The position numbers were made by a program, and so were the translations under genes. Source: Budorcas taxicolor (taxonomy: Eukaryota; Chordata; Mammalia; Artiodactyla; Bovidae). From it: a stretch of 64,000 nt of DNA. Positions 23,414 through 33,987 of this stretch are shown piece after piece. The stretch covers positions 41,899,272 to 41,963,271 of the forward strand of contig NC_068910.1 of NCBI RefSeq assembly GCF_023091745.1. The letters are read 5' to 3'. Within the stretch, counting starts at the first letter, position 1, and every line of letters begins with the position of its first letter. The notes beneath the pieces were generated by a model. The model was not told the origin of the DNA. It saw only the letters and a list, made by a program, of their open reading frames with translations, and made no database searches.

Positions 23414-23869
23414 ATGTTGTAATCTGCCACAGATTACCACGCTGAGCTCCCTGCGTCATACAGCAACTTCCCACTAGCTGCCTGTTTTACATATGGTAAT
23501 GCTTATGTTTCACTGCTGATCTTTCAGTTCATCCCACCCTCTCCTTCCCAATTCTGTTCTCCATGTTGCGTCTCTGTTCCTGCCCTGCAAATAGGCTCAC
23601 CAGTACCATCTTTCTAGATTCCATAAATATGTATTAATATATGAAGTTTGGTTTTCTTTTTCTGACTAACTTCGCTCTTTATAAGAGACTCTAGATTCAT
23701 CCACCCTCACTCAAGTGGGGAGTGAGGGGTGGGGGGAGGTTCAACAGAGAGGGGACATAAATGTACTTATGACTGACTCACATAGCTGTATGGCAGAAGC
23801 CAACACAACATATTATAAAGTAATTATCCTCTAATTAAAAATAAATTAAATTTAAATGTTGTAATTTGC
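23414..23869. mobile_element. 5'-inverted (twin-primed) L1 3'-end insertion
   Basis: From about 23428 to 23722 the sequence is the reverse complement of the ruminant L1 3'UTR (CAGATTACCACGCTGAGCTC, TTCATCCCACCCTCTCCTTC, TTTCTAGATTCCATAAATAT). At about 23723 it switches to the forward L1 3' end (GGGGGGAGGTTCAACAGAGA, TGTATGGCAGAAGCCAACAC, ATTATCCTCTAATTAAAAAT). The flanking ATGTTGTAATYTGC copies at 23414-23427 and 23856-23869 (one mismatch) look like the target site duplication. This is the classical signature of twin priming during L1 integration. Confidence 0.88.
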
Positions 23870-24084
23870 TAAAAAAAAAATAATTGTACTAAAAGGGCTG
23901 CTAGGGTGAAAACTCAGAGTCAATAAGCAAGCATCCCACCAAAGGCCAAGAAGAGAGCAACTGAGTTCCCTTCCTGGAGCTGAGCAGTGTAGTATCCCCA
24001 TGAACAAGTTACCTCTGGGTTCTCTGCAGACTGAGGTCTTCCTGTCTTTCTACCTATGTAACTTATTTAAAAATCCTTTCATAA

Positions 24085-24302
24085 TACTTCCTACATGCTA
24101 GGTCCTATCCTACTTTACAAATACTCATTTAATCACCACAACAACATCATGAGGTAGGGGGGCTCATGTTATCATCCCCATTTACAGAGGTGGAAGCTAA
24201 GGCAGACAGAGGCAAAGTAATCTGTCCCAGGTCACAAAGTGAGTAAACAGAAATTGAACTCAGATGAGCTCTGGAGTCTTCATTCCTAACCACTCTGCAA
24301 CA
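24085..24302 (-). repeat. MIR SINE, near full-length
   Basis: Antisense MIR in order: CTACATGCTAGGTCCTATCC, ATTTAATCACCACAACAACA, CATCCCCATTTACAGAGG, CCCAGGTCACAAAGTGAGTA, CTAACCACTCTGCAACAT. Confidence 0.85.
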
Positions 24303-25229
24303 TAAAGGATTTAGGGACATAGAAATTTGATCAATGATGTTCCTGTTGATTTTCACAGATTCCTGAAATGTCCCCTGAAATTACAAAAATGTCAAAACAA
24401 ATATCAAAGTGTTGATAGATTCTAGCTTGAAAAGAACACAATTACAGACTCCATAAAATAAGCAACATTGCTACTATAGTCCTAAATGACTACGTAGTCT
24501 TTCCTGAGAAAAAGCATGTATGTATACACATACCAGCACAAATATTTACATATGTATAAAGTACACAAGTGATGTATATAAGTCATAAACTCAATAAGCT
24601 ACAGATGGTTTCTTCAACTGCAAAATTTGCTTTTGAGTGGAGAAATAGAAGGAAAGCTTACGATCCCATGGATCAGTTTACATCCCTTTCTTTCTTGGAC
24701 TGGCTAATCCATGGTTTGCAAAGCCCTCATTAGCAGGATGACAGCAGTGACCGTGGGGGACAAAGTGACAGTGCCGAAGTTCATAAACCTCTGTTTCAGG
24801 GGAAGACTTTCCTGGACAGGGTGGGCAGCAGGGTAGAGTGGAGATGAAAGCCTAAAGGTATTCTAATAGGAAAAGATGCGCTTTAAACATATGGTCTAGT
24901 TCACAACCAAAAGGATCATTAATTCAATATTGTTTTGTCTTTATATTTTACATTTATTATGCATTATACAGTTAGCGGCTGCCAGCTCCTGTAAAGCATT
25001 CAGAAACATGCACATTCAAATTAATGTTTGCTGGGAAACAGTATTCCTTCCAGATGAAAAGCAAAGTCTCTTTTAATTTCTTCTCCAGAGACCCAGATTG
25101 AAGAACTAAGGTCAGAAATGGCCAGGCAGCTAATAGATCTGATGGCAATCCCTGTGTGTTTAGAGAAAGGCTGTCTGACCACTGGGTCATCAAGAGGAAA
25201 AAGGTGCCCCTTATCCAAACACATGAGCT

Positions 25230-25930
25230 CATCCACTGTGTGTTTCTTAAGTGCCTACTGTCCGTCAGCACCACAGACACAGTGACACCACTACGCAACA
25301 TCACTGCCTTCACTGAGCTTGAGGCTCAGTCCAGGAGACGGGCGTTCAGAAGATCAGGTTAGTGGGGAGAGGATTACAAACAGGCAGCCATGACCTGAAA
25401 ACAACAGTGTTTTGAGGGTCTGTATGTAGAAGAGGGCAGCAGAGGACGAGATGGTTAGATAGCATCACTGACTCAGTGGACATGAACTTGCGTAAACCCC
25501 AAGAGATAGTGAAGGACAGGGAAGCCTGGCGTGCTGCAGTCCATGGGGTCCCAAAGAGTTGGAGATGACTTAGTGACCGAACAACGAATGTTGTCAAAGA
25601 AGCTGGCTGAGAGTTAAGGTCGTGGGGGAGGCAGGCTGGAATGGATGTTCTAAAATGTAGAGGAACATTCCACACAGAAGGAAACAATAATAATAAAAGT
25701 CACACACATGCATGTAGAAAAGTCTTGAAAGGTTCAATAGGTATAGCATCTTCAAGCACTGAAGGAGGGCCACCTGGATGAAATCCTAGGGAGAGAGGAG
25801 GGGGAGAGGTGAGGAGACTGGTGGACGATTAGTCTGAGAAGCCAGACAAGGGGAAAGACCATGTGGGCCCTTGTAAAACCCATTAAAGATGGGGATTTTG
25901 TCCTCAGACACATAGGAAGACACCGTTGTG
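25230..25930 (+). repeat. L2-like fragment interrupted by a BovB tail
   Basis: The left part (AAGTGCCTACTGTCCGTCAG, then TTCACTGAGCTTGAGGCTCA) and the right part (CACTGAAGGAGGGCCACCTG, then CCAGACAAGGGGAAAGACCA, then TTTTGTCCTCAGACACATAG) look like pieces of one ancient L2 3' region split by the BovB-tail insertion. Confidence 0.5.
25430..25588 (+). mobile_element. BovB 3'-end fragment
   Basis: GACGAGATGGTTAGATAGCA, TCACTGACTCAGTGGACATG, GAAGCCTGGCGTGCTGCAGT, CCCAAAGAGTTGGAGATGAC: the same 3' end as at 4838-5058, shorter and more diverged. Confidence 0.9.
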
Positions 25931-26084
25931 GAAAACCATGATCAAATGCATTGTCAAGAGGCTAGGTTTTCCACTGATATAAAAGGCTATAGGAACTGGT
26001 CACTTGAACTTTTCTTTTTAAATGTACTTGAAATACTTATTTATTTACCTACCTATTTTTTACCTGTTTTTATTTATTCATTTA

Positions 26085-26245
26085 TTTTCAGCTTTATTGA
26101 GGTTATCACTGGTTAATACAAATTGCATATATTTAGGTTATATAACATTTTTTAAGAGGTACAGTGTGATGATGTAATATACATATGTAGATATTGTGAC
26201 ATGATTTCCACAATCAAGTTAAGGAACAGACCCATCACCTCACAG
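26085..26245 (-). mobile_element. Old L1 3' fragment, antisense
   Basis: TTTCAGCTTTATTGAGGTTA, then GTACAGTGTGATGATGTAAT, then TTCCACAATCAAGTTAAGGA and CCCATCACCTCACA form the reverse complement of an L1M-type 3'UTR. Confidence 0.8.
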
Positions 26246-27156
26246 TGAGTCTAGGTTTTAGAAGTCATGAAAACCACAGACATATCTAAGTGAATGGTGG
26301 GCTATGAATCATGAAGGCACTTCATAAATGCAAACGGACCAAGTCAAGCTGTCTGTAGCTTTCCCCTTACTGATCTTACTGCTCCTCACCCGCTTCAACC
26401 CTCAACTTTAGGCAAGACAATGATTTAACACAGTGAAGAATGAGTGAATGGGTGGCTCTACTGATTTCTCAAGAAGCAAAAGGATACAAGGACAGCTACG
26501 AGTACCATCTGAACTATACATAACACATCAGGGCAAGGTCTTGTAGCCCCCTAGCAACTGTATAAGCCAACATCTCTTGGTCTTGGTCCCTTGCCCATTG
26601 ATGCTTTGTAAACCAGAATGAAGCAAGAAGGGCTTACTTTCCAAGGAATCTCAGCTCACTACTCTATAGGCATGATGAAAGTGAACCCTTTCAAAAAAAA
26701 AAAAATACAGAAAGATACATATGTTGACATAAAGACTTTTTCAAATAAGGTCCCAGGGTATCTGTGCAGTAAGAGATCATGTAATGTTAACTGTTTTGTG
26801 AATGTATGGGGGGTAGGAAAAAACTACCCCTTACTCGAGATTGCAAATATGACCTTCATGGTTTCATATCCAGTTGCCATTCCGAATAAAGGCACCTCAG
26901 ATCTGATGCAAGGTTGATGCTGAACCTCTACAAAGCAGACTTTTCCAGGATAGACCTGCACTCAGAGCTACCCTATGACTTTAAAATCAATGATATTTAT
27001 GTATAAACTCTCCAAGACATGTGCAGAGCCATTCTGTCTCCCCAGGGTTTATGCTTCCTCTCCCTGCCATCGTCGTGCTTGGCATCACGTTAGGTGTTTG
27101 GCCTCCCTCTGCAGTCATTTTATTTGTAATAGTGTCTTGTGTGTTATGTCTCCTAG

Positions 27157-27403
27157 CTCTACATACAAACCACCACGCTTACAATCTCCATGAACCTAAG
27201 TGCATCAGTGGCGCTGGGGATGCTATACATGCCGAAAGTGTACATCATCATTTTCCACCCTGAACTCAATGTCCAGAAACGGAAGCGAAGTTTCAAGGCA
27301 GTGGTCACGGCAGCCACCATGTCATCACGGCTGTCGCACAAGCCCAGTGACAGACCCAACGGTGAGGCCAAGACAGAGCTTTGTGAAAACGTAGACCCAA
27401 ACA
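27157..27403 (+). CDS. GRM7: GRM7 exon: end of TM7 and common C-tail of mGluR7
   Basis: This internal exon belongs to metabotropic glutamate receptor 7, a presynaptic group III class C GPCR that couples to Gi/o and restrains transmitter release. It runs from acceptor TGTCTCCTAG to donor ACA|GTAAGT: 247 bp, 82 codons plus one base. Translation opens LYIQTTTLTISMNLSASVAL (TM7), then GMLYMPKVYIIIFHPE at the membrane exit. The basic segment NVQKRKRSFKAVVTAATMSS follows; in the family it binds calmodulin and G-beta-gamma and holds the PKC-regulated serine (Ser862 in rat). The exon ends CENVDPN. There are no breaks. The residual 'a' starts a codon completed by the alternative exons: AAC (Asn) with the b exon, AGC (Ser) with the isoform-a exon. 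The encoded residues are about 818-899 if mGluR7a has 915. Neighbouring group III receptors differ in the tail, so the identification is secure. Confidence 0.97.
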
Positions 27404-28864
27404 GTAAGTACCTCTCCTTTCCTTCCATCTCCTCATCCTGCATCAGGAAGCTCTAGCCGGTGTGGTGTATGCTTGCCTTTCTTTGGAGAAAGGCCATGCG
27501 TGCTCTTGTCTTCTGGGCTGGGTTGCCTTGGTGAATGCTGCCGTTTGCTCCTAAGAGTGTGCTCACCACTTCCTTTTGGCTCCCTGTCGGGAAGCAGCTT
27601 TCAGAGGCTCTGCTTCAGATGTGTGAAATCTCCCCCATCCCTGGCTTCTTATCCTTTGGTCCCAAGCCCTCCAGCTGACATCAACACAGCTGTTGAGCTA
27701 CCTTCCTTGTTCCCTTCCTCTTAGGGGATCAGCTTCCTGCTAGGGAACCCTGGACACCCCATGGAACTATAGCAATAGAGATGAAGTTGAAATATTTCAG
27801 AACTTAGGAAGCATAACTTCTTTTCATTGGAGCATGAATGTGGAGAAACTTACAATTCTTTACTAAGGAAGCCTTCTAGAAACAAAAAGCACATCAGATA
27901 TTTAATAGAACAGGCAAACTTCCATCCAGGTACACAGGCCCAGACACCACCATGCTAATGGCCTCCCCATGTGGGAAAGCATCTACCAGATCACTGCAGA
28001 GGAGTTTTAGCCCATGAAAAATAAAGTATTAGAGGTGAGATTAAGGATGAAATGCCAGATTTGATATTTTTGTGGCCTGTCTGCAAATCCTGCATGGCCT
28101 TTAGCCATCCCTGCAAATGACTGCAAAGAAAGATGGACATAAAGACACTAGTTTGTTTAAAAAAAGAAAAGAAAAAGACAATTTTAGCTGGATTTAAATG
28201 CTTAAAATTCCCAGTTGCTAACTTTACTAGTACTATGATGGTAAGAGTGAATTGCAGATTAAACATACCACTTCCAGGATTTGTTTTTCCAAGACAACAC
28301 TTCATAGGGCTGCAAAGAGTCGGACACAGCTGAACCAACTTAGTGCGTATAGAATGAAGCAGATTGGTATGTTTGCGATGTTTCCTATTTTAACTAGAGG
28401 AGGATTCAGGCTAGCCATTAAGCCATTCAAGACTCACTGTCCAGTTATGACCTGATTTTGTTGTACCCAAAGATTTACTGCCAAGCAGAAAACAATTCCT
28501 ATTCTGGATACTCTGAGGAACTCCTTGATGCTCTACAACTGAGATCCTTAAAAACCAGCAAACAACTGAGTTTGGCCCTAATAGCTTTTGACAATAGTCG
28601 TACAAAGATCCATGATCTCAGCCCAATCCATTTCTCAATAGTTAGCTGAATAAATACAGTGAATGCTTAAGAGTCTGTAGACAGGGAAGCAAAGGCCCAT
28701 TACCAACATCATGAGCTTCAGTTAGATGTTTCAGTAGAAGAGATTTGGGGACAGGCGAGAGGAGAGAGAAGCCACGGAGGTACAGGCTCTCCTCTTATGT
28801 GTGCAGAACAAATGGTCAGTTCCAGGAAGGGAATAGAGAGGGAATCACTGTGACAATCACTGTG

Positions 28865-29015
28865 GTGTAGGCAGACTTCAGGGTGAGACAGACCTCAGTT
28901 CAAAGCCAGGCCACTCCACTCACCAGCTGTGTGGCTTTGACAATCACTGAGTTTTCCTCAAGCTCAGCATTCTCCTGTATTAAATGGAGATACTAATATC
29001 TATGTCATAAGTACA
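28865..29015 (+). repeat. MIR SINE
   Basis: CAGACCTCAGTTCAAAGCCA, CCACTCACCAGCTGTGTGGC, CAGCATTCTCCTGTATTAAA, TGGAGATACTAATATCTATG follow the MIR order in sense orientation. A weaker antisense MIR-like stretch lies at about 29690-29800. Confidence 0.75.
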
Positions 29016-30467
29016 TCATCATGTCCCAGGCATCTAGAGATATGTATGTCAATTACATGTTAATTTTCTTCCACTTCTGAACAAGTACAAAGGTTAAAGG
29101 CATACACACCACCATAAAGTAGATGCAACTGGTGAATAAAAATACTTCTGTGAACATATTTATGCATCTATTTATATGTATGCTGTATTGTTAAATATAA
29201 TACATGGTTATACTTCTATAGCATTTGATTCTAAGACCCCTTGCGGGATTTACATGGTACAAAATCCTTACCTTGAAGATGTTCTAATAGCAGTTTTACA
29301 TTTGTATTTGTGCAGACATACACATTTAACAACATATGCCCAATACTGATAAAAAGAAAACATGATCAAAAGTCTATATATATTGAAAATTAATGATCAA
29401 ATTAGAAATTTTGAATTGGGATAATTAATCTAATACTGTGCTATTTAAAAATAACTAGCTTTCAAACAATATTCCTACTGTTTCTAACCTTTAATGATGA
29501 GGGCCTACCCTTGTTGAGGCTGTGTGGAGTATGATACTGGCTGTTAAAAAGTTCATATTGACATGACCCTGATAATAACAAAAACACATCTGCTGTCTTT
29601 TGAGATAGGCATTAAATAGAATGCTCTGGGCGGGAGATCTCTCTTACTCTTCCTGATAGCTCTGTAGGCCAGTGACCTTTTACTGAAGAATCCTAGGCTC
29701 AGGAAGATCAGGGACTATCACCAAGGTCCTCCACTACACAGCAGGGCAGCTTGGTCTGAAACCCAGGTCTGATCCCCAAACCCATGCTTGCTGCTCTCTG
29801 CCGCTCTGTTTCCCACAACATGAGTGATATGCCATAATCCTAATGCAGAAATTACTCGTCGGGCTTCTCTGTTTGGTAATCCAGCTTGCACATACAGAAT
29901 ATAAGGATGTCTGGTGGCCGACTCTTTGGTGAAATGTGCTGTGGAACGCGTCGCTGTTTGCTGTGTTGGCTGCAAAGACAGGAGCTCAAAGAAGGCTGCC
30001 TGGGTAGAGGCCTCATCTGACAACTCAAAAATCCAAGTATCTTAATTACCTGTGTCAATCACGACAATCATTCTATTTGGGCTTCATCTGATGCCTTTCC
30101 CTTGAAAAAGTTTTGTTGGGTTTTGTCATTGTTGATATTTTGGTGTCTACACAGAACAAAGATAAATAGTTCAAGGCTGGGGAAAAAAAAAGAGATGAAA
30201 TCCAAAAGAGCCTTTGTCTCACAATAAATCCAAAAGATGTTTTTAAAATTATTTTAATTATTTTGGTTTTGTGTAGACACTCCCTGAAAGTAAACATCAA
30301 TAATGTGCCCAGATATTTGCTGAATTATAGGAGGAGATTCATGTACCTCCAAACATTGGGGTTTCTGATGACCCAGCTCTCAAAGGTCCCTAAGAAAAGT
30401 CAGAAGACCTTTTCTGCACAAAATCTGTCCAGTAGAGTTTTCTGCAATGATGGCAATGTTCTCTGTC

Positions 30468-30590
30468 TGTGCTGTCCACTGTAGAAACCACTGGTCACAT
30501 GTGGTGATTCAGAACTTGAAATATGGCTACTTAACTGATGAAATACACTTGAAATTTTTACTTCACTTTAAATAAATTTAAATAGCTATC
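30468..30590 (+). mobile_element. hAT-Charlie-type MER fragment
   Basis: TGCTGTCCACTGTAGAAACC, ACTGGTCACATGTGGTGATT, CAGAACTTGAAATATGGCTA and the closing AATAAATTTAAATAG resemble a nonautonomous hAT element with the '...cacatgtggctattg...' core. A related copy is at 42850-43010. Confidence 0.65.
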
Positions 30591-33030
30591 CATGACTCCA
30601 AGGACTCCATTGGAGAGCAGAGCCAGAGATCATAAAATCAAGGATTTCACTCTGGGACATTCAGTTTGAGCCCATTCTGGAAACACCTCCCAAGGTTTTA
30701 GCAATGATGCTGAACTGGGACAAAGTCAACATAACAGAATGACTGAAATATATAAGGTAAGACAAAAATGCAAACCTATAGTTATTTTAAATGACCCCTA
30801 AGGAGCCACTAAGATGGAAATGGTGACATCATAGATAGCCATTATATCTGGAAAACCAGTCCCTAGTAATAGAAAAATGAGTATATATAGAGAAAGAACA
30901 GCAGTGAAAATTCAATCAATGAAAATAGACAAGGCTGTTTTGATGAGAGAGAATATTATTATTGTATTCTACTTAATACAAAATGTAGCTCCAAGTCATG
31001 TCAAACTTCTGAACTTTGGTAACAGAGACAAATTATTCACTGAAAGGAAACTTTCTGGTTAAAAAGAAACAAGTCAAAGCACAGACCATGGTCCTGAAGG
31101 ACTCTCTCTCCCAAGGGAGAGACCTGCCTCCTGTTCTCAGAGGGAGTGTGTCTGGGAGGATGTTGAATTTGTAGGATGAGCTACCTTCTTGTTCCCCTAA
31201 ACACTTAGCCTCAGTGTATTCCAGTCTTCAGCGTTTTCATTTTTAATCATTGCAGTGTGTCATCTGGCGCATGCTCACTTCTATTCATCCAACTCCATAC
31301 AGCAAGTATACATCCACATAAAAAATGAATTTTTTGGCGTAATACGGGCAGAAGTTAAAGCTGCCCCTGCACTGCTTGATTTTTTTCCCCAAGAAATTTG
31401 GTTTTCCTCTTAGGTTGCCTCTTCAGTTCAAATTTCATTGCTTGAAAGAAAAAGTTATTTCTGCATGGAGTCAACAAAAAGTAAATCTTCTCAAAAACTG
31501 TCATGCATCTCTGTACTGCTGCTATATTGAATATCCAGAATTGGGTTGATGCTGGTTGGTTTCTGAGCTCAGATGAAAAACAGCAGGGGGTCTAAGGGTG
31601 TAGCTCTGCCACTTACTGTATTTTTATTTATACAAGCCATATTTCTGCTGCCAGAGGGCCACAAGTGCCTGACCTAATGTGGGGAGATTTAGATCTGGCC
31701 ACCTTGAAGACTTCTCCACACTCCTTCTCTAAAAAGAAGGGTACCTCAACCTCTGGTTCTCACACCTGCACCCTGAATTAGGCTCGTTTCTCCCAACTTT
31801 CTCTTGTTCACTTGGCAGATAGATGTATGTTCATGGCAAACTTGAAGATGCCAGATCAACTGGAAGACTTGGTTCTTGGCTTCTATGGCCACCAAGACCT
31901 TTTTCCAGTTGGATGAATATTAACTGAGGCAGCATGGCTTTATTGACATGGTGGGTAGGAACTGCTACCTTCCTCTCCTGGAGTGGTCAGAACCAAAAGA
32001 TGCTCTGTGAATTATCCTCTGATCAGATGCTTTCCTTGTAAAGGATTGCAGTGCACAGAATGAGCAGCCCTAAGCTATCTGGTTCTAAACAACCATCCAT
32101 TTTCTAAGCCAGTGCCCCAGCCAGTGCAGAGAAGCTAGCTGCTCAAGTACCCGGACTGGTTACAAATAGTTTACTTTGTAACTTCCTAGCGATTAGAGAT
32201 GGCCGGAATGTGGACAGCTGGGGCACACCGCCTTTTTGGATATGGGGCAATATGACTGATAAACTGACTTGGTGAGAGAAGCTGGACACACACTGTGCAA
32301 AAGACTAGTTTAAGACAATGAGCATATTGTGATGAAGCACAATTTAGAAGAATGGCCATTTACCACCAAAACAGAAAATCAATAATAAGATTTTAAATAT
32401 AAGTTTGTATTCTGGTCCTTTGTTGAAAATTACCATTTTGCATATACGTAAGGAAAATATGTAAATAAAAACTTGTGCTGCTCAACAAATCCCTCAACTG
32501 CTAGAAAATGGATGAGGGCACCACAATCTTCCCAAGTAACAATGCCAAGAAAATTCTGGAACATGCTCCTGCGCTGTGTCAATTAGTGATGCCTTTTGTT
32601 TTGTTTTGCTTGTTCATTTGTTTGGATCCCCGACATTCTCTACATTATGTTACTTGTCTCATTCTTCTGGACTAATCATGCAGGCCAGCATGAAAGGTCT
32701 AGGCTGAGTAAAAAATAGGATATCAACAGGAAGAAAAAAAACATTCTGAGCAGGTAGACACATTATTTTGGAGCTGGTTCCCTTACCTGCTTCAGTTCAA
32801 GTAAAGCCCAAATGCTTTAAACCATGAGGCACCCATGCTCCCATGTTCAGAGGTACCTGAATTGCGGTCAACTGGTCTACCAAAAGCTACTGAACCCACT
32901 GAGAGAATGGGCATAATGTCTGTGGTCTCTATCGCAGCCTCTTCTCCAAAAGGAAAGAAAAAAAGAATAAAAAATGAATATTCTGTGCACATTTATTTTA
33001 TACATACCTATATATTTACTTTTCCTGTAG

Positions 33031-33122
33031 ACTGTATACCACCAGTAAGAAAGAGTGTACAAAAGTCTGTTACTTGGTACACTATACCACCAACAGTATA
33101 GCTTTTGCCTGCTTTCCAAAAG
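33031..33122 (+). CDS. GRM7: GRM7 alternative exon encoding the mGluR7b C-terminus
   Basis: This 92-bp cassette lies between acceptor TTTTCCTGTAG and donor AAAAG|GTAAGA. Known rodent and human mGluR7b arises by out-of-frame insertion of 92 bp, so the length matches exactly. Joined to the preceding exon it completes Asn and adds CIPPVRKSVQKSVTWYTIPP, then TV and a TAG stop at 33099-33101. The last 21 bp are untranslated, and splicing would continue to the shared final exon. The KSVTW segment is the docking motif reported for protein phosphatase 1 gamma on mGluR7b. The tail replaces the mGluR7a ending LVI, the PICK1-binding PDZ ligand. The splice choice therefore swaps the presynaptic scaffold partners of the receptor. 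Confidence 0.96.
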
Positions 33123-33907
33123 GTAAGAAACAATCTACTTTTGTTTATTTGTGTGTTCTTGTCTCCACTGAGAATTAGAAATGTTTCCAAGAAAACTGCA
33201 TGATTACCTCAAAATCTATGTATAAGAAGAAATACATTTTCAAAGATGATGTTTGCTAAGTTCAGTGTAGATGGCTGCTGTGGGTCACGTGCCTGGTTTA
33301 TTTTCTGGAGAACAGGTGATTGGGTGTGTGCACATGTGTCTTTCCTGAACCAGATTCAGTAATGGCAGAATTGGTGCTGGTCATTCTACTTTAAAAGTCT
33401 CAGTGGTGAGAGCTTATTTTTATATGTATTTGTTCATACTCTGGTTTGAGAAGGCAATATGGAAAACTTGGATGAGAAGGAGGGTGTTTTTACAAGCTTA
33501 GTAAAAATATTTGTCCTGGTTTACTTTTTTATTAAATATATACCAAGAAATATCAGTGAATGACTCTACCATCTGAAACCCAAAATGGTCATGGTTCCTT
33601 TTTCGCAGCAATAAATAGAAGAGATTTGCTGGCTGGGCTTGATGATGTATTAAAGAGGATATGGGACTCATAATTCTGCCTAAAACAAGGAGCCACCTTC
33701 ACTTATCTGAGAAAGCACGGAGAGGTTCAGTAAAGACCTAGGAGTCTAAAGATAAATTTCAACATTAGTCAAACCGAAGAAATACCAATAAATACCTCGG
33801 GTGTTCAAACTTATACCTTAGAACAAATGGTCAATTGTGTGATGTGTGAACAGGCATGGGAATGGTCTGCTCTGAGGATTGTTACTGACTCACCATTGAT
33901 GATTGTG

Positions 33908-33987
33908 TTGGGTTGGCCAAAAAGTTCATTCTGGCTTTTCTGTAACATCTTATGGAAAAAACTTGAACAAACCTTTTGCCCAAACCC
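33908..33987. mobile_element. Mariner-type MITE, palindromic
   Basis: TTGGGTTGGCCAAAAAGTTC on the left mirrors AACCTTTTGCCCAAACCC on the right around CTGTAACATCTTATGG. This is the 80-bp hairpin of a ruminant mariner-derived miniature element. It cannot encode a transposase. Confidence 0.85.

Larger units (their letters stand above)
1..27156 (+). other. GRM7: GRM7 intron upstream of the TM7/C-tail exon (partial)
   Basis: This is non-coding sequence before the acceptor TCCTAG at 27151-27156. No long open frame resembling the big receptor exon (TM1-TM6) or the extracellular-domain exons occurs here, so those lie upstream of the window. The stretch is a mosaic of repeats, listed separately. Where nothing is listed (mainly 3010-4835, 5405-7185, 10340-11135, 11240-12495, 14181-15945, 17650-20000, 22080-22690 and 24310-25225) I see only AT-rich unique-looking sequence without a recognisable gene. 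That it belongs to GRM7 is inferred from the downstream exons. Confidence 0.85.
27404..33030 (+). other. GRM7: GRM7 intron between the TM7 exon and the b exon
   Basis: The donor is GTAAGTACC and the acceptor TACTTTTCCTGTAG. The 5.6-kb intron holds a 33-bp BovB/SINE tail scrap at 28304-28336 (GGGCTGCAAAGAGTCGGACA), an MIR and an hAT fragment, and otherwise unremarkable AT-rich DNA. If retained, the frame continues 17 codons to TAG at 27454-27456. I see no gene inside. Confidence 0.85.

Noticed and set aside
27021..27263. 80-codon frame starting in the intron before the TM7 exon
   Set aside because: It leaves the true GRM7 frame inside the exon and ignores the acceptor at 27156. Only the frame giving LYIQTTTLTISMN matches the receptor.
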